Under the pieces are notes generated by a model. That model worked only from the letters and a program-made list of their open reading frames with translations. It was not told where the DNA came from and did no database searches. A stretch of DNA of 64,000 nt from Casimicrobium huifangae (GTDB lineage Bacteria > Pseudomonadota > Gammaproteobacteria > Burkholderiales > Casimicrobiaceae), in the NCBI RefSeq assembly GCF_009746125.1, contig NZ_CP041352.1, positions 1,720,436-1,784,435 of the forward strand, read 5' to 3'. Of this stretch, positions 22,092 through 29,254 are shown one piece after another (positions within the stretch are counted from its first letter, which is position 1; every line of letters begins with the position of its first letter). The translations under genes and the position numbers were made by a program.

Positions 22092-23138
22092 ATGGAACTC
22101 AAGATTACGAAAACTCGTTTCCGCACGCTCTTCGCCGCCGCCGTCTCTACTTTGATTGCGGTGTACGGCGCGCAGGCGCAAGACAAGGTGCTCAATCTCT
22201 ATTCGGCGCGGCACTACAGCACCGACGAGGCGCTTTACAGCAACTTCACCAAAGCAACGGGCATCAAGATCAACCGCCTTGAAGGTGGTGAGGACCAACT
22301 GCTGCAGCGGATCAAGAGCGAAGGCGCCAACTCGCCAGCCGATGTGTTCCTGACGGTCGATGCCGGGCGTCTGTGGCTGGCCGATCAGGAGGGCGTGTTC
22401 GCGCCCGTCCAGTCGAAAGTGCTCAACGAGCGTATCCCGGCTGCCTACCGGCTGGCCAGCAACACCTGGTACGGCCTGTCCACTCGTGCGCGTGTGATGG
22501 TGGTGGACAAGCTGAAAGTCAAACCCGGTGAGATTGCGACCTATGAGGATCTGGCCGACCCAAAGTGGAAAGGACAGGTCTGCACGCGTTCCGGTTCACA
22601 TGTTTACATGCTGTCACTGATTTCTTCGATCATCGAGCACGCAGGCGCCGAGAAGGCGGAGGCGTGGGCGAAGGGCGTGGTGGCCAACCTGGCGCGGCAA
22701 CCCAAGGGCGGCGACACCGACCAGATCAAGGCAGTTGCCGCGGGCGAGTGTGCCGTGGCGCTCTCCAACTCCTATTACGTTGCCAGGTTGATCAAGTCGG
22801 ACAAGGCTGACGACCGTGCTGCGATGGAACGCGTGCGCATCGTCTGGCCGAATACCAGTGGACGTGGCGTGCACATGAATGTCTCCGGTGGCGGCGTGCT
22901 CAAGTACGCGCCGAACCGGGACAACGCCATCAAGTTCATGGAGTATCTCGTCAGCGACGAAGCACAAGGTTATTTCGCCAACGGCAACAACGAGTGGCCG
23001 ATTGTCAGCGGGCTGAAGGTGAAGAACCCGGCGCTCGATGCGATGGGTGTCTTCAAGCCAGATTCGATCAATATGATCGCCCTCGGCAAGAATCAGCGCC
23101 TTGCGCAGGAAATCGTCAACCGAGTGGGCTGGAAATAG
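22092..23138 (+). CDS. Periplasmic Fe(3+)-binding protein of an ABC transporter
   Basis: This 348-residue extracellular solute-binding protein is of the FutA/FbpA/IdiA type. A signal peptide ends near AQA, and the mature protein begins QDKVLNLYSARHYSTDEALY. Iron-ligand tyrosines are suggested in SARHYSTD, NTWYGLSTRARV and NSYYVARL, the tandem Tyr pair typical of this family. It should bind ferric iron in the periplasm for import. No permease or ATPase gene follows; a terminator comes 22 bases after the stop, so it is an orphan binding protein whose partners are elsewhere. Confidence 0.92.
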   Translation: MELKITKTRFRTLFAAAVSTLIAVYGAQAQDKVLNLYSARHYSTDEALYSNFTKATGIKINRLEGGEDQLLQRIKSEGANSPADVFLTVDAGRLWLADQEGVFAPVQSKVLNERIPAAYRLASNTWYGLSTRARVMVVDKLKVKPGEIATYEDLADPKWKGQVCTRSGSHVYMLSLISSIIEHAGAEKAEAWAKGVVANLARQPKGGDTDQIKAVAAGECAVALSNSYYVARLIKSDKADDRAAMERVRIVWPNTSGRGVHMNVSGGGVLKYAPNRDNAIKFMEYLVSDEAQGYFANGNNEWPIVSGLKVKNPALDAMGVFKPDSINMIALGKNQRLAQEIVNRVGWK

Positions 23139-23160
23139 TCGCGTGAAATTGCGGCGATGA

Positions 23161-23186
23161 AAAAGAGCGGCCGAGGCCGCTCTTTT
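23161..23186 (+). terminator. Rho-independent terminator after the iron-binding protein gene
   Basis: A perfect 12-bp stem (AAAAGAGCGGCC at 23161-23172 with its complement at 23175-23186) encloses a 2-base loop and ends in a run of T. The A-run on the other side means it can also work for mutS, whose stop is 61 bases away on the opposite strand. Confidence 0.85.
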
Positions 23187-23246
23187 ACTTGGGGCGTGTT
23201 GGCCTCAGGTTTGTCCGGATGCAGGACGACGTAAGCGGTCGGACAA

Positions 23247-25847
23247 TCAGCGCTTGCGAGCAGCCTCAATCAGCTCGGCCAGCTTGGCATGCGCCTCGCG
23301 GGGGCTCATATCGTCGGCATCGAGCTGCGCGAGTTCGTCAAGCAGTGTTGACGCTACGGTCGCGTCCGACGATTCGCCCGGCGTTGATACTGTGGCGAAC
23401 AGATCGGCTTGCGGCACGGCGTGCGTGCGTTCCCGCTCCAGCCGCTCCAGCTCGCGTCGAGCGTCGCGTATGACTTCAGCGGGCATGCCAGCGAGTTTTG
23501 CGACGTCGATCCCGTAGCTGCGGCTGGCAGGACCGGCCTTGACTTCGTGCAGGAAGACGACGCGATCACCGTGTTCGACGACCGAGACATGCTGGTTGAC
23601 GCAGGTGGCGAAGTCGTTGGCGAGTTCGGTGAGTTCAAAGTAGTGCGTGGCGAACAGCGTCAGGCTCTGGGCCCTCGCAATCAGTCGCCGCGCGATTGCA
23701 GTGGCCAGGGCGAGGCCGTCAAAGGTGGACGTACCGCGGCCGATCTCGTCGACGATCACCAGTGAATTCGGCGTGGCGCGCTGCAGGATGGCAGCGGCTT
23801 CGGTCATCTCGACCATGAAGGTGGAGCGGCCCGAGGCGAGATCGTCGGAGGCGCCAATACGTGTCAGCACACGGTCGATCGGCCCGATCGTCGCCTGTGT
23901 CGCCGCCACAAAGCACCCGGCATAGGCCATGATCACCGCCAGCGCCGCTTGCCGCATGTAGGTGCTCTTGCCGCCCATATTCGGGCCGGTGAGGATCACG
24001 CAACTGCGCCTGCTGTCGAGCCGCAGATCGTTCGGGATGAACTGGTCAACCAGCGCTTCTATAACCGGATGCCGGGCGCCTGCCAGCTCAAGGCAGGGCA
24101 GCGAGGTGAACACCGGTCGCGAAAGCGACAGCGTCTCGGCGCGCTCAGCGAAATTGGCGAGCACGTCAAGCTCGGCCAGCGCCGCACCGGCCTTGCGGAA
24201 GCCATCGAGCGCCGGGGCCAGCTTTTGTAGCAGTTCTTCGAACAGCCGCTTTTCCGCCGCCAGCGCACGGTCGTTGGCCGCGAGCGCCTTGTCCTCGAAG
24301 GTCTTCAGTTCAGGCGTGATGTAGCGCTCGACGTTCTTGAGCGTCTGCCGGCGTTTGTATTCGACCGGCACCTGCGCCACGTAGCTCTGCGTGATCTCGA
24401 TGTAGAAGCCGCTGACCTTGTTGTATTCAACACGCAGGTTCGGGATGCCGGTGCGCTCGCGTTCGCGCAGCTCCATGGCGGCGAGAAAGGCACCGCTGTC
24501 GTTCTGGATGGCACGCAGCTCGTCGAGGTCGCTGTCGTAGCCGTTGGCGATGACGCCGCCGTCACGAACCGCCAGGGCCGGTTCCTCGGCAATCGCGCGT
24601 GCTAGCAGGGCGTGCCATTCGGGCGCGACGGCGAGCGCGGTGCGGATGTGCTGCAGCAGTGGGTTTTCCGAGGCCGCCAGGGTTTCGCCCAAGGCTGGCA
24701 GGGTGGCGAGCGTCGCGCGCAGCCCGGCGAGTTCGCGCGGACGCACGCTGGCCATCGCGATGCGGCTGGCAATGCGCTCGATGTCGGAAAGGCCGCGCAG
24801 CACGTCCTGCACGCGGTCGAATGGCACTGACTGATCGCGGGCGAGCGAGGCGACGGCGGCGTGACGGGCGGCGGCGACGGCCGGGTCACGTGGCGGCTCG
24901 CTCAGGCGCGCCCGCAGCAGCCGCGAACCGGCGGCGGTCTCGCAGCGGTCGAGCAGCGAGAGGAGCGTCGGCTCGGCAGCGCCCGAGAGCGTCTGCACGA
25001 TTTCGAGGTTACGCAGCGTGGCGGCGTCCATCTCGAGCACTTCGCTGGCGCGCTCGATGTGCACCGTGGAGACCGGCAGCCGCGCGCCGCCATTGACCAG
25101 GCGCACGAAGGCGAGCGCGGCGCCGCTGGCCGCCAGCGCGAGCGGGGCGCGTTCGCTGTCGAGATGGGCCAGCGTGGCGGTACCGAGCGCCTGGGTCAAC
25201 TCGTCGGTGGCGCGGACGCTGGTGAATTCGTAGTCTGGTCGCGCACGCAGCATGGCGTCGGCGCCGAGCAGGCTGCGCAACGTAGGGGCTGCCGACTCCG
25301 CGTGCACGATCTCGGCGGGCGCCTTACGCGCCAGATAGGCCGCCAGCTCGCTGACCTGCAGGTCACGCAGCGAGACGGTGCCGCTGGATGCGTTGACGAT
25401 GGCGACGCCGGCGCGGGCGGCGGCGCTGGCTGGCTCCAGCGCGACGGCCGCGAGCAGCGTCTCCCGGCGCGGATCGACCAGCGTGGAGTCGGTGACCGTG
25501 CCGGGCGTGACGATGCGGGCGACCTTGCGTTCGACCGGGCCTTTGCTGAGGCCCGGCACCCCGACCTGTTCGACGATCGCGACCGTTTCGCCGGCACGCA
25601 CCAGCCGCGCGAGGTAGGTGTCGAGCGAATGAAAGGGCACGCCCGCCATGGGGATCGGCGCGCCGCCGGACTCGCCGCGCGCAGTCAGCGTGATGTCGAG
25701 CAGTTTCGCGGCGCGTTTGGCGTCGTCGTAGAACAGCTCGTAGAAGTCGCCCATGCGATAAAGCACCAGCTTGTCCGGGTGCTCGGCCTTGAGCGCCAGG
25801 TACTGCTGCATCATCGGGGTGTGGGCGGGAGCGGCTGGTTTCGCCAT
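23247..25847 (-). CDS. mutS: DNA mismatch repair protein MutS
   Basis: This 866-residue protein recognises mispaired bases and starts methyl-directed repair. The mismatch-reading Phe-x-Glu motif is in [13 protein letters not shown]. The connector, lever and clamp domains follow. The ATPase has Walker [16 protein letters not shown], the signature [18 protein letters not shown], and [13 protein letters not shown]-terminal helix-turn-helix dimerisation segment ends the protein. The start at [11 protein letters not shown] (25847) fits the family better than the ATG 24 bases upstream. Confidence 0.97.
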   Translation of the reverse strand: MAKPAAPAHTPMMQQYLALKAEHPDKLVLYRMGDFYELFYDDAKRAAKLLDITLTARGESGGAPIPMAGVPFHSLDTYLARLVRAGETVAIVEQVGVPGLSKGPVERKVARIVTPGTVTDSTLVDPRRETLLAAVALEPASAAARAGVAIVNASSGTVSLRDLQVSELAAYLARKAPAEIVHAESAAPTLRSLLGADAMLRARPDYEFTSVRATDELTQALGTATLAHLDSERAPLALAASGAALAFVRLVNGGARLPVSTVHIERASEVLEMDAATLRNLEIVQTLSGAAEPTLLSLLDRCETAAGSRLLRARLSEPPRDPAVAAARHAAVASLARDQSVPFDRVQDVLRGLSDIERIASRIAMASVRPRELAGLRATLATLPALGETLAASENPLLQHIRTALAVAPEWHALLARAIAEEPALAVRDGGVIANGYDSDLDELRAIQNDSGAFLAAMELRERERTGIPNLRVEYNKVSGFYIEITQSYVAQVPVEYKRRQTLKNVERYITPELKTFEDKALAANDRALAAEKRLFEELLQKLAPALDGFRKAGAALAELDVLANFAERAETLSLSRPVFTSLPCLELAGARHPVIEALVDQFIPNDLRLDSRRSCVILTGPNMGGKSTYMRQAALAVIMAYAGCFVAATQATIGPIDRVLTRIGASDDLASGRSTFMVEMTEAAAILQRATPNSLVIVDEIGRGTSTFDGLALATAIARRLIARAQSLTLFATHYFELTELANDFATCVNQHVSVVEHGDRVVFLHEVKAGPASRSYGIDVAKLAGMPAEVIRDARRELERLERERTHAVPQADLFATVSTPGESSDATVASTLLDELAQLDADDMSPREAHAKLAELIEAARKR

Positions 25848-26080
25848 AACAATCAATAGTTCACGTTTCAACTTGCGGCAGGCATTCGACGCGGAACGTC
25901 GCCGCGGCGCGCAACGGAATTTTGCACCCTATGGAAAACGCTGACCGATTAAGGCCCGCCGCGTTTGACGAGCCCGGATGAGACACACGGCTTTGTCATA
26001 CTGGGCAAGGCCCCGGATCGATGTACTGACGCAGAACTGCAGCTGGTTTCCTTATCGCTGCGGCACGCTTGATCGGTGAA

Positions 26081-26146
26081 CCGTTCGCGCTGAGGCAGCG
26101 CCGAAGCGTCTGATATCAAACCCTTCGCTGCGCTCAGGGCGAACGG
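26081..26146. repeat. Imperfect inverted repeat centred on TGATATCA
   Basis: The left arm, beginning CCGTTCGCGCTGAGGCAGCG, pairs imperfectly with the right arm, ending TCAGGGCGAACGG, around the palindrome TGATATCA at 26111-26118. A two-base length difference and several mismatches suggest an old element. The type CGTTCGCCCTGAGCGCAGCG is common in intergenic repeats of beta- and gammaproteobacteria. Confidence 0.6.
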
Positions 26147-26252
26147 GGATTCCTGTTGTCAACCTGCCGGATCGATAGAGTGCCGCGCGATGCTTCGCTA
26201 TGCTCGCTATGACGGTAAAGATGGTTGCCGCAGCGACGATCAGCGTGCGCAA

Positions 26253-26316
26253 TGGCTATTCATTGAAATCCAGGGCGCGTATGGGCTGAGACGACGTTTT
26301 GGTCCAAAGTCGACTT
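26253..26316 (+). repeat. Dispersed intergenic repeat, copy 3
   Basis: This copy shares with copy 1 (2130-2194) the block CATTGAAA, then GGGCT exactly 22 bases later, and the end AAAGTCGACTT. Over the last 34 bases (26283-26316) it matches copy 1 at about 23 positions without gaps. It is the most diverged of the three copies seen. Confidence 0.5.
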
Positions 26317-26464
26317 CAACGCCAATAGGTAGCCAAGCCAATAGCGCAAAGGGCTAACCGAAAAAAGCTGATCAGGGTACCGTGCTTCGACGTGGCGCCG
26401 CACCGGGCCGTCAGCCCGGTAGCGCGTGGGGCGCCCTGGACGAGTGGCAGATCTCGAGGGGCCG

Positions 26465-26749
26465 CTAAACGGTTGGTTCGACGATTTGCACCAGTTGGCG
26501 GTCGGCCATCGTTTGCACCAGCGCACGAATGTCGCTCTCGAGCGTGGCGCGCGTCACCTCGTACTCATCGAGCATCAAATCGCAGGCTTCGGCGATCGCC
26601 TTGCCATCGGTCAACAGTGCCCAGGCTCTGGCGCCGACGGGATTGAGTCCGAAATAGGTTCCGCTTTGCAGGTCGAGGATAACCAGCTCGTCGCCGACTT
26701 GGCGGGCCATGACTTGTGGCGGAACGGATACCTTACTGGAAAGATTCAT
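26465..26749 (-). CDS. PqqD-family leader-binding protein (lasso B1/RRE-like)
   Basis: This 94-residue winged-helix protein of the PqqD/RRE type has a three-stranded N-terminal sheet with VMARQVGDELVILDLQSGTY, then the classic FGLNPVGARAWALLTDG, and a C-terminal helix pair. In lasso-peptide clusters such a protein (B1) binds the precursor leader and presents it to the B2 protease. It starts 4 bases after the kinase stop, so it is the last gene of the operon. The ATG at 26749 gives the usual length; an in-frame ATG 33 bases upstream lies inside the kinase gene. Confidence 0.88.
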   Translation of the reverse strand: MNLSSKVSVPPQVMARQVGDELVILDLQSGTYFGLNPVGARAWALLTDGKAIAEACDLMLDEYEVTRATLESDIRALVQTMADRQLVQIVEPTV

Positions 26750-26753
26750 GTCG

Positions 26754-27614
26754 TCAAGTGTTCTGCTGGGCAACGTGGTCAATGATAGCGTCGCGCACCC
26801 GCGGCAAGTCTTCGTACCGGCGCGGGTAATCGAGATGAAAGTAGATCGGAAGCGCCGCCAGCCGCACCATCTCCTCGAAGTGCCAGGCCAGCATCTGCCG
26901 CTCCTCGATGTCGAGCAGAAACGAGGTTTTTACCAGCGCCATGAGCGCCTCGGCGGGGGGCACTGGCGTGATGCTAAGCGTCGTTGCGCTGCCGTCGCCT
27001 AAAAAGTAGACGCGACGCAGCGGACGCGCCTGGTCGCAAAAGGCGATGTGGTCGCCCGCCAGCAGCCGCGCTTTTGGCGTGTAGTCAACCGGTGCGGCGT
27101 GCTCGGCGTCATGTACGTTCAGTGCCTCCTGGCTATCCTGCCACAGACGTATTGACGGGTGGCTTGGTGTGGCAAAGCACAGCCCGTCGTGCCACTCGAT
27201 CTGCAATCCGTCGTCGGTCAGGAATCGGTAGCCCGCCGTCGCAAAGCTCGCCGCCAGCGTGGATTTTCCGCGTCCCGATGCCCCGCTGAAGGCGACACCG
27301 AAGCCGCCCAGCTCTACGGCGCTGGCGTGCAGCACCAATCGGCCCTGACGGCTGAGCGCCAGCGGCAAGACCTGATTGAGGTAGAGATGATCGAGGGTGC
27401 CCGCTGAGACGTCCGGTACGGGGCAGGCGACGACCGACCGTCCGTCGTGCGCCACATGGAAGTCGGCCAGATCGGGAAATCGCAGCAGGTAATCGCGTCC
27501 ACGGCGATGAAATGCAGTCCAGGTCGCGCCGTCCGCCAAGTCCCAGGTGTGAAAGGGTTTGTCGGCGAGCGGCGGTTGAGGGCTTGGCGACAAGGTTTGC
27601 AGCGCGATGTTCAA
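26754..27614 (-). CDS. HprK-related serine kinase of the RiPP cluster
   Basis: This 286-residue protein is related to the catalytic core of HPr kinase/phosphorylase. It has HASAV (about residues 96-100), P-loop GASGRGKST (111-119), the acidic FLTDDGLQIEW (131-141) and the downstream segment with ALMALVKTSFLLD. Relatives in paeninodin- and pseudomycoidin-type lasso clusters phosphorylate serine on the precursor. Its ATG overlaps the methyltransferase stop by 4 bases. The candidate core has serines at positions 2, 4, 5 and 12 but ends in Arg, so it cannot be a C-terminal serine phosphorylation of the paeninodin type. Relatives also occur in exopolysaccharide loci. Confidence 0.85.
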   Translation of the reverse strand: MNIALQTLSPSPQPPLADKPFHTWDLADGATWTAFHRRGRDYLLRFPDLADFHVAHDGRSVVACPVPDVSAGTLDHLYLNQVLPLALSRQGRLVLHASAVELGGFGVAFSGASGRGKSTLAASFATAGYRFLTDDGLQIEWHDGLCFATPSHPSIRLWQDSQEALNVHDAEHAAPVDYTPKARLLAGDHIAFCDQARPLRRVYFLGDGSATTLSITPVPPAEALMALVKTSFLLDIEERQMLAWHFEEMVRLAALPIYFHLDYPRRYEDLPRVRDAIIDHVAQQNT

Positions 27615-28738
27615 CAGGTGTCTCGCCGCAATACGGACGTCACAAAGCGGACGATTTCGTCGCGCGAGGGAAACAGGTTTGGATGATTGAGCAACACGGC
27701 CTCCTGCACCTGCGCAACGCTGCGCTGCCCGTCGCAGTAAGACAGCACGCAGTTGCGCGCTTTCCCCGATGCGCTGAGTTGCGGCACGTGATCCGGTTGA
27801 TTCCGCGAGAATTGCGCGCGGCCGATGATCTCGCCTCGCCAGGTGGACTGACTGAATTGTCGTCCCGACAGCGGATCGCTGACCGTCCAGGCGATCAGAT
27901 TGTCGGCGGGGCGGGCCATCACGGAGACGTCTAGCATGCTGCCGGCGCGCACGGCGATCGCTTCATCAATGGGCAGAAAGGCCTGTGCCCGCCGGATCGA
28001 CTGTTCCGCCAACGGCGAATTGGTCATGCTGACGCCTGGCGCCAATTCACACTCGAACCAGCCTGCGAGGCCATGGAGCATGCCGTCGCGTTGCACCGTC
28101 AATTGTGCCTGCCACGAGAAGAAATCCGGGTTGTCGAGTCGGAAATCGATCTCACCCAGCGTGGCCCCCGTCGACAACAGGTCGCCCGGCTGCAAATCGA
28201 TATGGTGCGACGCATTGACGCTGTGTTCGCGAATCCAACGTAGCTCGGCGGGAATCTCAGGCGCAGCCCAGGAATCGGCAAGGGATCTGCACTTTTCCGA
28301 CTCGACGGCGGCGACGCACACGGTGACTTGTTGGGGAATCAGCCGTCCGCCAGGATTCAAAAAGCGCTTGCGCGCGTCGGCCATCATCGCGGCAATACCG
28401 TAGTCGAACCCAAAGCAGCCGACGTGATCGCAAATAACAATGTCTGCCGGCTCGGGGAGAAGCGTCTGAAACGTGCTGCGGTCAAAGAAAGTTGCTTTCT
28501 TCGCCCAGCCCGCGCGCGCATAGGATTCCCGGGCCAGTTCGATGGCTGGAGAGGAATCGATCAGGTCAACGTGAGACGCGCCGGCCTGCAGGCAGAGCAA
28601 ACCCAACACCCCAGTGCCGCACCCGGCGTCAACGACACGATCACCGGGGTTCAACACGGCCCCGATCGCACTCCGATAGCGATCCAGCCGGTGCGGAAGT
28701 GAAAGATAATGCAGGTGCTCCTCAAGCACTCCTGGCAT
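27611..28738 (-). CDS. PRMT-like methyltransferase fused to a PqqD-like (RRE) domain
   Basis: This 375-residue protein has a Rossmann SAM-binding core: motif I VVDAGCGTGVLGLL (about 35-48), acidic DLIDSSPAIELARE, ADIVICDHVGCFGFDYG, and FLNPGGRLIPQQ. These are followed by a beta-barrel-like half with GMLHGLAGWFECEL, the layout of protein arginine methyltransferases. The two PRMT double-E glutamates are not obvious (the loop reads DHVGCFGFDYG), so the target may not be arginine. Residues about 325-375 (VLSYCDGQRSVAQVQEAVLL and DEIVRFVTSVL) resemble the helical part of a PqqD/RRE domain, suggesting leader-guided methylation of the precursor. It starts 23 bases after the S74-like segment. Confidence 0.82.
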   Translation of the reverse strand: MPGVLEEHLHYLSLPHRLDRYRSAIGAVLNPGDRVVDAGCGTGVLGLLCLQAGASHVDLIDSSPAIELARESYARAGWAKKATFFDRSTFQTLLPEPADIVICDHVGCFGFDYGIAAMMADARKRFLNPGGRLIPQQVTVCVAAVESEKCRSLADSWAAPEIPAELRWIREHSVNASHHIDLQPGDLLSTGATLGEIDFRLDNPDFFSWQAQLTVQRDGMLHGLAGWFECELAPGVSMTNSPLAEQSIRRAQAFLPIDEAIAVRAGSMLDVSVMARPADNLIAWTVSDPLSGRQFSQSTWRGEIIGRAQFSRNQPDHVPQLSASGKARNCVLSYCDGQRSVAQVQEAVLLNHPNLFPSRDEIVRFVTSVLRRDTC

Positions 28739-28761
28739 GACCGTGCGAACCTGCGACAGAG

Positions 28762-28995
28762 TTAGTGCAGGCTACGCTGCGCTTGGGTGATGCCGAGCAC
28801 TGCGTAGTTGACGCGCCGGTAGCCGTCGGCATGCATGACGACGGCTTCGGGCACGATAGTTTCGACTTCATCCGCCATGACGCCAAATTGCCGGCCTTCA
28901 ACGCCAAAACCTGCCTTGTAGTCGAAGAGGTATAAGCCAAAGCCTGACGGGTGTGTACCGATGCGAACACAGTTCGTCTTGCACGCAGGGTCCGA
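28762..28995 (-). pseudogene. Peptidase-S74-like C-terminal segment cut off by an amber codon
   Basis: Directly after the TAG of the precursor, the same frame stays open for 77 codons and then stops. The product begins SDPACKTNCVRIGTHPSG and continues GLYLFDYK, GRQFGVMADEVETIVPEAVV and GYRRVNYAVLGI. This is a short form of the endosialidase-type intramolecular chaperone (peptidase S74, canonical start S-D-x-R-L-K). Only D is kept of the RLK neighbourhood (ACK here). No ATG, GTG or TTG lies before the conserved part, so it can be made only by stop readthrough or an unusual start; otherwise it is a relic of a longer precursor. No phage genes are near. Confidence 0.75.
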
Positions 28996-29166
28996 CTACC
29001 GCATGGGCATACCACTGTTTCCATCCGCATTGCCTGACGAATCACTACCATGCGTAAACTGGTGAACTGCACCGAAGACCGTCAAAAGCGGCGGCACATA
29101 GATCGCCTTGGGTGATGTGAGTACCGACTCGTGTGGATTCGAATTATTCAATTTCACAGCGTCCAT
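28996..29166 (-). CDS. Lasso-type RiPP precursor peptide
   Basis: This 56-residue peptide lies between the cyclase and methyltransferase genes. The leader holds the lasso recognition pattern Y23-x-x-P-x-L-x3-G: YVPPLLTVFG, then AVHQF. Thr38 is at the -2 position expected by B2 proteases. Cleavage after His39 would give a 17-residue core GSDSSGNADGNSGMPMR, whose Gly1 could join Asp9 in a nine-residue ring, leaving an 8-residue tail. The start is supported by GAGGGAG about 6 bases before the ATG. The frame continues after the TAG into an S74-like domain, so the present C-terminus may be secondary. A lasso fold is inferred, not shown. Confidence 0.75.
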   Translation of the reverse strand: MDAVKLNNSNPHESVLTSPKAIYVPPLLTVFGAVHQFTHGSDSSGNADGNSGMPMR

Positions 29167-29205
29167 TTGGCTCCCTCGGAATATTTCAGCTAGTCGGCGC
29201 AGAAT

Positions 29206-29234
29206 ACCATAAACTTTCTCGCTAACCGAATCAA
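29206..29234 (-). promoter_or_regulatory. Candidate promoter in front of the precursor gene
   Basis: On the minus strand TTGATT (29234 to 29229) and TATGGT (29211 to 29206) are 17 bases apart. They lie in the 88-base gap between the cyclase stop and the precursor ATG. This would give a leader of about 30 bases and let the precursor be made in excess of the enzymes, as is usual for RiPPs. The boxes match the consensus at 4 of 6 positions each. Confidence 0.35.
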
Positions 29235-29254
29235 AGCTACCTACGACGATCAGA

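Larger units (their letters stand above)
25848..26464. other. 617-bp intergenic region with repeats
   Basis: No convincing gene is seen between mutS and the RiPP operon. Short open frames on both strands lack homology and start signals. The space holds an inverted repeat at 26081-26146, a dispersed repeat copy at 26253-26316, and GC-rich filler. It also separates the 3' end of the RiPP operon from mutS. Confidence 0.7.

Noticed and set aside
28762-28995. S74 segment as a phage tail-fibre remnant
   Set aside because: No phage gene is near, and it is in frame with the precursor inside a RiPP operon.
28722-29072. Minus-strand frame of 116 codons over the S74 segment
   Set aside because: It is in a different frame from the S74-like coding sequence, has no domain and no Shine-Dalgarno.
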